Shown: piece by piece, positions 1 to 6,036 of the stretch
Position numbering within the stretch: the first letter of the stretch is position 1
Layout of the letters: each line of letters starts with the position of its first letter
From: Clostridia bacterium
GTDB taxonomy: Bacteria; Bacillota; Clostridia; Oscillospirales; Butyricicoccaceae
DNA: 9,509 nt
Assembly (NCBI GenBank): GCA_017560175.1
Contig: JAFYOK010000259.1
Location: 1 to 9,509, forward strand
Direction: 5' to 3'
Notes under the pieces: generated by a model
Told to the model about the DNA's origin: nothing
What the model saw: the letters and a program-made list of their open reading frames with translations, nothing else
Databases searched by the model: none
Program-made: the position numbers and the translations under genes

Positions 1-287
1 ATGAGAAACTGGTGATCGATACTTATGTAATCATGCCTAACCATATCCATCTGCTTCTTGGTCTGCTTGAACCCGAAGCGGGAGGGGCAAGCCCCTCCCC
101 TACAATACCGGATATAGTCCGGGTACTTAAATCTATGACTACGCGACGAGCGAAGCTGGGTTCTGGTATTTTCCAACGTTCTTATCACGATCATATTGTT
201 CGTGGAGAAAAGGATTATAAAAAGATACAAGAATATATCGAAAATAATCCGGGAAGATGGATAGATGATCGCTATTTCTCTCAATAA
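1..287 (+). CDS. REP-associated tyrosine transposase (RAYT, Y1_Tnp/IS200-like), 5' end outside the window
   Basis: The reading frame is open to the left edge and ends at TAA 285-287, so this is the C-terminal part of a longer protein; full RAYTs are usually about 150-200 aa. The HUH motif is visible as MPNHIHLLL. It is followed by the helix IVRVLKSMTTRR and the family tail FQRSYHDHIV...DYKKIQEYIENNPGRW, which contains candidate catalytic tyrosines. Y1 enzymes of this type nick single-stranded DNA at hairpins; RAYTs are single-copy chromosomal genes linked to REP palindromes. Between the HUH motif and the helix the protein has a Gly/Ala/Ser/Pro-rich insert (PEAGGASPSPT) encoded by a REP-like palindrome. 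The gene sits 31 bp upstream of dnaB on the same strand with no terminator between. The family call is firm; whether the complete gene is intact cannot be seen. Confidence 0.88.
   Translation, partial: EKLVIDTYVIMPNHIHLLLGLLEPEAGGASPSPTIPDIVRVLKSMTTRRAKLGSGIFQRSYHDHIVRGEKDYKKIQEYIENNPGRWIDDRYFSQ
80..103 (-). repeat. REP-like palindrome with GTAG, inside the RAYT gene
   Basis: Positions 80-99 form a near-perfect palindrome, GGGAGGGGC-AA-GCCCCTCCC on the plus strand (9 pairable bases each side). Read on the minus strand it is immediately preceded by GTAG (103-100), the tetranucleotide that typically sits 5' of REP hairpins processed by RAYT enzymes. It lies in frame within the RAYT coding sequence. 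The 18-nt core recurs after hpt at 3920-3937. The palindrome and GTAG are seen directly; the substrate role is inferred. Confidence 0.7.
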
Positions 288-289
288 AA

Positions 290-304
290 TCATATTCAAT
301 ATGA
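290..304. promoter_or_regulatory. Perfect 15-bp inverted repeat upstream of dnaB
   Basis: TCATATT-C-AATATGA is a perfect 7-bp dyad with a single central base. It fills most of the 31-bp gap between the RAYT stop and the dnaB start, ending 14 bp before the dnaB ATG. One-base-centred dyads of this kind can be binding sites for dimeric regulators, but it matches no operator I recognise and could be chance in AT-rich DNA. Confidence 0.3.
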
Positions 305-318
305 GAAAGTGAAGATAA

Positions 319-1665
319 ATGCCATCTGATCAGATTTTTACCCAAAAAGTACCCTATAGTGTCGAAGCGGAGCAGGCGGTCATCGGTTCCATGCTGATCG
401 ACCCCAAATGTGTACCGGCGGTCATCGAGGTGGTCAGCGAGAGCGACTTCTATATCGAGACCAACCGCATCATCTTTGAGACCATCTCCTATATGTTCAC
501 TGCGGGTACCATCATCGACCCGGTCACCGTCATTGATGAGATGAAGGTGATGGGCTATAAGCAGCAGGCCAACCGCGATTACTTCATCCAGCTCATTGAA
601 ACAACGCCCACATCGGCCAATGTTCTGGAATATTGTAAGATCATTCGCGGCAAGTCGATGCTGCGTGAGCTGCAGGATATCTCTGCCGAGATCACCCAGC
701 TGACCCAGGATGAGCAGGAAGATCCCCAGACCATCGCCGAACTGGCCGAGCAGAAGATCTACTCGGTTCGTCAGGGCCGTGAAGTCAAGGGCCTGACCTC
801 CATCCGTACCGCCATTGCCGAGGTGTTCAACCACCTGGACGAGATGAGCAAACATCCCGGCCAGCTGCCCGGCCTGCCCACAGGCTTCGGCGACCTCGAC
901 CGCATGATCGGCGGCCTCAATAAATCCGACCTTATCCTGATGGCATCCCGTCCCGGTATGGGTAAGACCTCCATCGCGCTGAATATGGCGCGTGCAGCCA
1001 TCAAGGATACCAATAAGATCTGTGTCATCTTCCAGCTCGAAATGTCCAGTATGCAGCTGGCCATGCGTCTGCTGTCGGGTGAAGCACTCATCGACAACAA
1101 GAAGCTGCGTATGGGCAACCTGCAGGATGCCGACTGGGAACGCATTGCCGGTGCATCCACCAGCCTGACCAACAGCCGCATCATGATCGATGACAATTCG
1201 GGCATCACCGTTTCCGAAATGAAGGCCAAGTGCCGCCGCCTGGGCAGCGAACTGGGCCTCATCGTTGTCGACTACCTGCAGCTGATGCACAGCGGTAAGC
1301 GCAACGACAACCGTGTACAGGAGGTCGCCGAGATCTCCCGTTCCCTCAAAATCATGGCCAAGGAACTCAACGTTCCCGTCCTGTGTCTGTCTCAGCTGTC
1401 CCGAGGCCCCGAAAGCCGTACCGACAAGCGTCCCATGCTGTCCGACCTTCGTGAATCGGGCTCCATCGAGCAGGATGCCGATATCGTTCTCTTCATCTTC
1501 CGTCCCGACTACTATGCCGATGCCAAGCCGGAGGAAAAGAATCTGGCTGAGATCATCATTGCCAAGAATCGTCATGGCGAAGTCGGCAAGGTTGAGCTGC
1601 AGTGGGAAGGTCAGTTTACAACTTTCCGCAGCCGCGAGACCCGCTATACCGAGCCAGGAAGATAG
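319..1665 (+). CDS. dnaB: Replicative DNA helicase DnaB
   Basis: Hexameric 5'-3' helicase that unwinds DNA at the replication fork and is the platform for primase. The 448 aa match the normal family length. The N-terminal DnaB domain begins with VPYSVEAEQAVIGSML (11-26). The RecA-like motor has the lead-in TGFGDLDRMIGGL (188-200), Walker A SRPGMGKTS (210-218), the catalytic QLEMS (239-243) and Walker B LIVVDYLQL (314-322). Late motifs include LSQLSRGPESR (358-367), SDLRESGSIEQDADIV (375-390) and IIAKNRHG (413-420). The ATG start has only a weak GAAGTGAAG-like ribosome site, but no better start exists and the N-terminus aligns with the family. In Firmicutes dnaB usually follows rplI; here a RAYT lies immediately upstream. 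Its last 82 bp are duplicated 200 bp downstream. Confidence 0.97.
   Translation: MPSDQIFTQKVPYSVEAEQAVIGSMLIDPKCVPAVIEVVSESDFYIETNRIIFETISYMFTAGTIIDPVTVIDEMKVMGYKQQANRDYFIQLIETTPTSANVLEYCKIIRGKSMLRELQDISAEITQLTQDEQEDPQTIAELAEQKIYSVRQGREVKGLTSIRTAIAEVFNHLDEMSKHPGQLPGLPTGFGDLDRMIGGLNKSDLILMASRPGMGKTSIALNMARAAIKDTNKICVIFQLEMSSMQLAMRLLSGEALIDNKKLRMGNLQDADWERIAGASTSLTNSRIMIDDNSGITVSEMKAKCRRLGSELGLIVVDYLQLMHSGKRNDNRVQEVAEISRSLKIMAKELNVPVLCLSQLSRGPESRTDKRPMLSDLRESGSIEQDADIVLFIFRPDYYADAKPEEKNLAEIIIAKNRHGEVGKVELQWEGQFTTFRSRETRYTEPGR
1584..1665 (+). repeat. Direct repeat, proximal copy (3' end of dnaB, in use)
   Basis: This is the functional 3' end of dnaB, encoding the last 26 residues (GKVELQWEGQF...TEPGR) and the stop TAG. 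It matches 1784-1865 at a constant offset of 200 bp, with 71 of 82 positions identical. Arg and Ser codons here are mostly CGC and AGC, like the rest of dnaB. Confidence 0.95.
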
Positions 1666-1783
1666 CCTTGCCGACTTTATCGCCGCCGGTTAGAATGGCG
1701 GCGTCGATTTCCGGGCAATTTATTTGCCGGAAATCTATTAGATATTATGGGGTCCCTGCGAAATGGAACATTTCGTGGGGAAA
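1666..1783 (+). other. Hairpin-rich spacer between the two dnaB 3' ends
   Basis: No gene is seen. Three stem-loops lie in 118 bp. The first is 1681-1687 with 1697-1703 (CGCCGCC/GGCGGCG, 9-nt loop). The second is 1706-1718 with 1724-1735 (GATTTCCGGGCAA/TTGCCGGAAATC, 12 bp with one bulged G). The third is 1753-1764 with 1770-1781 (12 bp including two G-U pairs, loop GGAAC). None has a proper T-tract, so they are not clear terminators. The third ends just before the distal dnaB copy and looks like a dispersed palindromic intergenic element, a judgement from style only. Confidence 0.6.
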
Positions 1784-1865
1784 CGGCAAGGTCGAGCTGC
1801 AGTGGGAAGGTCAGTTTACAACTTTCCGCTCAAGAGAAACCAGATATACCGAGCCGGGAAGATAA
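1784..1865 (+). repeat. Direct repeat, distal copy: displaced dnaB 3'-end fragment
   Basis: This copy encodes exactly the last 26 residues of DnaB plus a stop (TAA instead of TAG), with no start codon or ribosome site of its own. All 11 differences from the proximal copy are silent. Eight fall in 1830-1844, where CGC-AGC-CGC-GAG-ACC-CGC is replaced by CGC-TCA-AGA-GAA-ACC-AGA. Positions 1794-1829 are identical to 1594-1629. The AGA and TCA codons are unlike those in most of dnaB. It is not expected to be translated on its own. It is likely a remnant of an integration or recombination event at the dnaB 3' end; the protein-level conservation is seen directly. Confidence 0.9.
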
Positions 1866-1866
1866 A

Positions 1867-1995
1867 GCACCTGTGGTGCAGGTGCAATGAAATATTCGCT
1901 TTGCGAATGTGAAATCCGCAGCACGGATGAAATCCATTCCTGCGGAATGGGTGAAATATTTGCCTGCGGCAAATGTTATGGTGCCTGCGGCGCAT
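1867..1995 (+). repeat. Tandem small-hairpin array with TGAAAT linkers
   Basis: A chain of short perfect stem-loops: 1867-1885 (GCACCTG/CAGGTGC), 1894-1908 (ATTCGC/GCGAAT), 1914-1928 (ATCCG/CGGAT), 1934-1950 (CCATTCC/GGAATGG) and 1958-1974 (ATTTGCC/GGCAAAT). A less perfect one follows at about 1978-1995. Neighbouring hairpins share the linker TGAAAT, at 1888, 1910, 1928 and 1952, and several share the loop TGC. Stems differ in sequence while linkers are kept, so pairing and not primary sequence appears conserved. I recall similar hairpin strings from intergenic regions of Clostridia; that is memory, not a search. They end about 58 bp before tilS. Confidence 0.75.
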
Positions 1996-2039
1996 GGAAT
2001 AAATAGCACCAATTTTATATCAGGCGAAAATCATTGTGC

Positions 2040-2044
2040 AGGAA
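2040..2044 (+). promoter_or_regulatory. tilS ribosome binding site
   Basis: AGGAA lies 8 nt before ATG 2053 and selects that start. The frame is open further upstream to GTG 1909 only because the hairpin array lacks stops in it. Confidence 0.7.
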
Positions 2045-2052
2045 CTTCACAA

Positions 2053-3360
2053 ATGATCAATATCAATAAAAAACTGCTCCCAAGGGGTGGCCGTGTGCTG
2101 GCTGCCCTTTCGGGAGGTGCCGATTCGGTCTGCCTGCTCCATCAGCTGTACAGTCTGCGTCATGAACTGGGGCTGACCGTTATTGCGGCACACTATTCCC
2201 ATGGCATCCGCACCGAATGTGCTGCGGATGAAGAAGAATTTGTCCACAACCTGTGTGAAAATCTTGGGATCGAATACCATATCGGACGAGGCGATGTTCC
2301 CACCTATGCCGGGGAACATGGCATGGGCCTTGAAGAAGCTGCGCGCACACTGCGTTATGGCTTTCTTTATGATCTGGCCGAACAGCTGGAGTGTGAGGTC
2401 ATTGCCGTTGCCCACAATCGGGAAGACAGCGCCGAAACCGTACTGTTTAATCTGACCCGTGGTGCAGGACTTTCGGGCCTTGCCGGTATTCCTGCCGTCA
2501 ATGACCGTGTGGTTCGACCCCTGTTGGGGATCTCCAGAAAGGAGATCGAGGCCTACAATGAAAAGCATGGCCTTGCATGGCTGACCGATGAAAGCAATGC
2601 CGATATCGCCTTCAGCCGTAACCGCATCCGCCATGAGGTGCTGCCTCATCTGCGGCAGATCAATCCCGATGCCGATGCCGCCATCTGCCGTGCTGCCGAT
2701 CGACTGGCGCAGACGCAGGACTTCATCCTGCAGTCGGCACTGCAGCTGCTCAGCTGTGATCGTCAGTTGGGCCGTATCGACCGCCGTTTGCTGCGCAGTG
2801 CCCATCCGGCACTCTATCATGCCGTTTTTACGTTGCTTCTTCGGGAAGTCAAGGCCGACAGCCGTGTGCTGGATGCCCGTAAGACCGAGAATGTGGCGGC
2901 GCTGGCATTGGGAGACCGTGTCAGCGGCGAGATCGAGCTGGGGCAGGGGATCTGTGCCCGGGTGGAATACACAGACCTGTGTATGGTCAATCCTCATCTT
3001 GAGGCACAGCACGAGAGCAGGGAAGAGATCGAACTGCATCCCGGCGTTCCCGTTCTGTGGAACGGATGGGAGATCGAACTGGATGCTGCCGAAGGCATTA
3101 CGTTTGCTGTCGATGCCATCGAAGGGCCTGTGGTCGTCCGCAGCCGACGCATCGGTGACCGTATTGCGCTGAGCAGCGGACACAAGAGCATCAAAAAATT
3201 GATGATCGACCGAAAAATTCCGGCAAAAAGCCGTGACAGAATCCCTTTAATATGCGATAATAATAAGGTACTGCTGGTGGGCGATATCGACTATGACCGC
3301 CATGCCGCAGGCCATCATTCCAAATCTGTTAAAATCAAATGCAGGAGGATAATGCTATGA
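2053..3360 (+). CDS. tilS: tRNA(Ile)-lysidine synthetase
   Basis: Attaches lysine to C34 of the CAU-anticodon isoleucine tRNA using ATP, changing its decoding to AUA and its charging to Ile; an essential cytoplasmic enzyme. The 435 aa are a normal length. The PP-loop ATPase motif SGGADS is at 20-25. Family signatures follow in order: HYSHGIR, GLEEAARTLRYGFL, AHNREDSAETVLFNLTRGAG (from 120), RPLLGISRKEI (from 155), TDESNAD (178-184) and SRNRIRHEVLPHL (188-200). The C-terminal domain includes VRSRRIGDRI and KSIKKLMIDRKIP (from about 362). ATG 2053 is chosen because it has an AGGAA site and because upstream codons fall in the hairpin array. Its stop overlaps the hpt start by 4 bp (ATGA), so the two are probably translationally coupled. 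Confidence 0.95.
   Translation: MININKKLLPRGGRVLAALSGGADSVCLLHQLYSLRHELGLTVIAAHYSHGIRTECAADEEEFVHNLCENLGIEYHIGRGDVPTYAGEHGMGLEEAARTLRYGFLYDLAEQLECEVIAVAHNREDSAETVLFNLTRGAGLSGLAGIPAVNDRVVRPLLGISRKEIEAYNEKHGLAWLTDESNADIAFSRNRIRHEVLPHLRQINPDADAAICRAADRLAQTQDFILQSALQLLSCDRQLGRIDRRLLRSAHPALYHAVFTLLLREVKADSRVLDARKTENVAALALGDRVSGEIELGQGICARVEYTDLCMVNPHLEAQHESREEIELHPGVPVLWNGWEIELDAAEGITFAVDAIEGPVVVRSRRIGDRIALSSGHKSIKKLMIDRKIPAKSRDRIPLICDNNKVLLVGDIDYDRHAAGHHSKSVKIKCRRIML
3343..3348 (+). promoter_or_regulatory. hpt ribosome binding site
   Basis: AGGAGG inside the tilS 3' end, 8 nt before ATG 3357. It decides against the earlier in-frame ATG at 3339, which lies upstream of it. Confidence 0.85.
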
Positions 3361-3911
3361 GCCACAATCTGTATGAAGATGTAAAGGAAACCCCTATCTA
3401 TACAAAGGAAGAGATCCAGGCCGTTGTTGCACGTATGGGCGCTGAGATTTCCCGTGACTATGCCGACAAGAACCCCGTTATGATCTCGGTTCTGCGCGGC
3501 GCATTTGTTTTCATGGCCGACCTGGTCCGCGCCATCACCGTTCCCTGTGAGATCGACTTCATGGCGGTTTCCAGCTACGGTGCAGGCACAGAATCTTCCG
3601 GTCGCGTTCGAATTCTTAAAGATTTAGACACAAATGTCGAGGGCCGTCATGTTATTATTGTAGAGGACGTTCTCGACAGCGGTGTTACCCTCTCCAAGCT
3701 GATCGAGATGTTCAAGAGCCGCGGCTGCGCATCCCTGGCCGTTGCTACCATGTTCGATAAGCCCGATCGCCGCAAGGCACATGTCGAAGTTGCCTATAAC
3801 GGCCTGGTCATCCCCAACGAGTTCGTCGTTGGTTATGGCCTCGACTACGCAGAAAAGTATCGCAATCTGCCTGACCTCTGCGTTTTAAAGCCTGAAGTTT
3901 ACACAAAATAA
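3357..3911 (+). CDS. hpt: Hypoxanthine phosphoribosyltransferase
   Basis: Purine salvage enzyme: joins hypoxanthine (often also guanine) to PRPP, giving IMP (GMP) and pyrophosphate. The 184 aa are typical of bacterial Hpt. Visible features are SVLRGAFVFMADL (44-56), the region around SSYGAGTESSG that forms the flexible active-site loop (72-82), the PRPP-binding motif VIIVEDVLDSG (99-109) with the acidic pair E103/D104, the purine-contacting Lys in FDKP (133-136), and VGYGLDYAEKYRNLP (158-172). The start at 3357 is set by a perfect AGGAGG. It overlaps the tilS stop and precedes ftsH, the tilS-hpt-ftsH order common in Firmicutes. A REP-like hairpin begins at its stop codon. Confidence 0.96.
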   Translation: MSHNLYEDVKETPIYTKEEIQAVVARMGAEISRDYADKNPVMISVLRGAFVFMADLVRAITVPCEIDFMAVSSYGAGTESSGRVRILKDLDTNVEGRHVIIVEDVLDSGVTLSKLIEMFKSRGCASLAVATMFDKPDRRKAHVEVAYNGLVIPNEFVVGYGLDYAEKYRNLPDLCVLKPEVYTK

Positions 3912-3944
3912 GATCAGGAGGAGGGGCTTGCCCCTCCTATCTTA
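3909..3944. repeat. REP-like palindrome after hpt
   Basis: The central palindrome 3919-3938 (AGGAGGGGC-TT-GCCCCTCCT) shares its 18-nt core with the palindrome inside the RAYT gene. An outer stem, TAAGAT (3909-3914) with ATCTTA (3939-3944), encloses it with CAGG bulged on one side. The hpt stop codon forms the left foot. It is not followed by a T-tract, so it may shape or protect the 3' end of the tilS-hpt message but is not a convincing intrinsic terminator. Confidence 0.7.
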
Positions 3945-3968
3945 TGGTTTGTAAACGGCATAAAACTG

Positions 3969-3985
3969 TAAACAAATCTTGTTTA
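3969..3985. promoter_or_regulatory. 17-bp inverted repeat in the ftsH leader
   Basis: TAAACAA-ATC-TTGTTTA is a perfect 7-bp dyad about 15 bp upstream of the ftsH ribosome site. GTAAAC occurs at 3951-3956 and again at 3968-3973, the second overlapping the dyad. The region is AT-rich and may hold the ftsH promoter, but I see no convincing -35/-10 pair. It is not the CIRCE (HrcA) operator. Confidence 0.35.
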
Positions 3986-3999
3986 AATACATCACCCTG

Positions 4000-4005
4000 A
4001 AGGAG
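4000..4005 (+). promoter_or_regulatory. ftsH ribosome binding site
   Basis: AAGGAG ends 12 nt before TTG 4018, a rather long spacing. The only alternative nearby, ATG 4081, is preceded by a run of C and has no site, so the TTG is preferred. Confidence 0.7.
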
Positions 4006-4017
4006 TGAAGCATCCCC

Positions 4018-5976
4018 TTGAATAACCCCAACAACAACAACGGCAACCGTCCCGGCGGACGCAAGCCCAATACGCCCCCCATGAAGGGTATGGGCTTCGG
4101 CCTGTACTTTATCCTGCTGCTCATTCTGCTGGGCACCATCGGCATGTTCCTGGATTTCCCCAAAGAGGGAGAAGCTGTTGCCTACAGCGACGTCATTGCC
4201 CACTTTGAGAATGAAGAGGTCAAGGCATTTGTCATCGAAGGCAACCTGCTGACCATGCAGCTGCGCACAGAAGGCGACCCCATTGTAAGTTATGAGCTGC
4301 CCGGTGTAGATATCTTCTATTACGACCTGGGCGAGACCATTTCCGAGCAGAGAGCCGAAGGCATCATCGAAATGCAGGATTTCCAGGTGGAAAAGACCTC
4401 GATGCTGTCGATGTTCATGCCTTATATCATTATGCTGGGTCTGATCGGTCTGTTCTGGTTCTTCATGATCCAGAAGCAGGGCGGCGGTGCAGGCGGCGCC
4501 ATGAATTTTGGCAAGTCCCGCGCCAAGAAGGCTGACCCCAGCCAGATGAAGGTCACCTTTAAGGATGTGGCCGGCGCGAACGAAGAAAAGGCCGATCTGC
4601 AGGAGGTCGTCCAGTTCCTCAAGTCTCCCCAGAAGTTCCTCGGCCTGGGCGCTCGTATTCCCAAGGGCGTTCTGCTGGTTGGCCCTCCGGGCACCGGTAA
4701 GACCCTGATCGCCAAGGCGGTCGCCGGCGAAGCAGGTGTTCCCTTCTATTCCATTTCGGGTTCCGACTTCGTTGAGCTGTATGTCGGCGTTGGCGCATCC
4801 CGTGTCCGCGATCTCTTTGGCGAAGCCAAGAAGAACGCTCCCTCTATTGTATTCATCGACGAGATCGACGCAGTCGGCCGCCGCAGAGGCGCCGGTCTGG
4901 GCGGCGGTCACGACGAACGCGAACAGACACTGAACCAGCTGCTGGTTGAGATGGACGGTTTTGGCAACAACTCGGGCGTCATCGTTATGGCGGCCACCAA
5001 CCGTGCCGACATCCTCGACCCCGCGCTGCTCCGTCCCGGCCGCTTTGACCGCCAGATCTACATCGGCGTTCCCGATATTCAGGGCCGCCGCGAGATCCTG
5101 CAGGTCCATGCCGCAGGCAAGCCTTTTGAGGAGGGCATCTCCTTTGACGCCATCGCCGGCAAGACCGTCGGCTTCACCGGTGCCGACCTGGAGAACCTGC
5201 TCAACGAAGCCGCACTGCTGGCAGCTCGTGCCGATCGTAAGGCCATTACAACAGCCGACCTGGACAATGCTTATCTCAAGGTCATCATGGGCAATGAGAA
5301 GAAGAGCCGTGTCATCTCCGACCATGAGAAGAAGCTGACCGCTTATCATGAAGCCGGTCATGCGCTGGTCACCCGTCTGCTGCCTTCCCAGGATCCTGTC
5401 CATCAGGTTTCCATCATCCCCCGCGGCCGTGCCGGTGGTTTCACCATGAGCCTGCCCAAGGAGGATAAGTACTACGCTTCCAAGAACGAGATGCTCGACG
5501 AGCTGGTCGTTCTGCTGGGCGGCCGCGTTGCCGAAAAGCTGGTTCTGGATGATATCTCCACCGGCGCTTCCAACGACATCGAGCGTGCTACAAGTATCGC
5601 TCGCGGTATGGTCACCAAGTATGGTATGAGCGATAAGCTGGGCCCCATCAGCTACCATTCCAACGAAGAGGTCTTCCTGGGCCGCGATTTTGCCCAGAGC
5701 AAGAACATCTCCGATGCCACAGCGGCCATGATCGACGCTGAGGTCAAGGCCATTGTCGACGGTGCATATAATCGCTGCACACAGATGATTTCCGACAATA
5801 TGCCCATGCTGGATAAGATCGCCGATGCCCTCATGAAGTATGAGACCATTGGTGAAAAGCAGTTTGCTGCCCTTTTTGAGCAGGAAGATGCCGATCTGAG
5901 CCAGATTCACGAAGACGGCCTGCTGGGCCTCGAAAAGACTTCCGCAGTTGAAGAAGAGACCAAGGAAGAAGCATAA
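4018..5976 (+). CDS. ftsH: ATP-dependent zinc metalloprotease FtsH
   Basis: Membrane-anchored hexameric AAA+ protease that extracts and degrades misassembled membrane proteins and some regulators. The 652 aa match the family length. After an Asn/Pro-rich cytoplasmic tail come TM1 (about 27-46), an extracytoplasmic domain (about 47-128) and TM2 (about 130-150). The AAA+ module has Walker A GPPGTGKT (222-229), Walker B IVFIDEID (277-284) and the second region of homology NRADILDPALLRPGRFDR (328-345) with arginines 339 and 342. The protease has HEAGH (444-448); the expected third zinc ligand is D520 in STGASNDI. The tail is Glu-rich. Translation probably begins at TTG, which would lower initiation. 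The gene is closed by an intrinsic terminator. Confidence 0.97.
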   Translation: MNNPNNNNGNRPGGRKPNTPPMKGMGFGLYFILLLILLGTIGMFLDFPKEGEAVAYSDVIAHFENEEVKAFVIEGNLLTMQLRTEGDPIVSYELPGVDIFYYDLGETISEQRAEGIIEMQDFQVEKTSMLSMFMPYIIMLGLIGLFWFFMIQKQGGGAGGAMNFGKSRAKKADPSQMKVTFKDVAGANEEKADLQEVVQFLKSPQKFLGLGARIPKGVLLVGPPGTGKTLIAKAVAGEAGVPFYSISGSDFVELYVGVGASRVRDLFGEAKKNAPSIVFIDEIDAVGRRRGAGLGGGHDEREQTLNQLLVEMDGFGNNSGVIVMAATNRADILDPALLRPGRFDRQIYIGVPDIQGRREILQVHAAGKPFEEGISFDAIAGKTVGFTGADLENLLNEAALLAARADRKAITTADLDNAYLKVIMGNEKKSRVISDHEKKLTAYHEAGHALVTRLLPSQDPVHQVSIIPRGRAGGFTMSLPKEDKYYASKNEMLDELVVLLGGRVAEKLVLDDISTGASNDIERATSIARGMVTKYGMSDKLGPISYHSNEEVFLGRDFAQSKNISDATAAMIDAEVKAIVDGAYNRCTQMISDNMPMLDKIADALMKYETIGEKQFAALFEQEDADLSQIHEDGLLGLEKTSAVEEETKEEA

Positions 5977-5982
5977 ACACCC

Positions 5983-6012
5983 ACACCCGGCAGAATCCCT
6001 GCCGGGTGTTTT
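5983..6012 (+). terminator. Intrinsic terminator after ftsH
   Basis: ACACCCGGCA (5983-5992) pairs perfectly with TGCCGGGTGT (6000-6009) around a 7-nt loop, followed by TTTT (6009-6012). It starts 6 bp after the ftsH stop and ends 24 bp before the cca start. Confidence 0.88.
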
Positions 6013-6019
6013 ACTATGC

Positions 6020-6029
6020 AGGAAAGGAG
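6020..6029 (+). promoter_or_regulatory. cca ribosome binding site
   Basis: The purine-rich AGGAAAGGAG lies 7 nt before ATG 6037. This selects 6037 over the in-frame ATG at 6016, which sits upstream of the site and has none of its own. Confidence 0.8.
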
Positions 6030-6036
6030 AACCATC

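Noticed and set aside
139..1575. 478-codon minus-strand frame opposite dnaB
   Set aside because: Shadow of dnaB codon bias; no ribosome site or family motifs.
1681..1735. Intrinsic terminator for dnaB
   Set aside because: Two stem-loops are present but neither is followed by a T-tract.
1602..1865. 87-codon plus-strand ORF ending in the DnaB tail
   Set aside because: Its first part reads dnaB out of frame and its start has no ribosome site. Only the last 26 codons are meaningful, as a duplicated dnaB fragment.
1867..1995. CRISPR array or integron attC array
   Set aside because: There are no identical long repeats with uniform spacers; the constant part is only about 6 bp and the variable parts are self-complementary. 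No cas or integrase gene is present.
1909..2052. N-terminal extension of TilS from GTG 1909
   Set aside because: It translates the hairpin array, has no ribosome site, and would put 48 extra residues before the PP-loop, which normally lies near the N-terminus.
2047..3183. 378-codon minus-strand frame opposite tilS
   Set aside because: Antisense shadow of a clear tilS gene, with no family motifs.
3339..3356. Earlier ATG for hpt at 3339
   Set aside because: It lies upstream of the AGGAGG site that serves ATG 3357.
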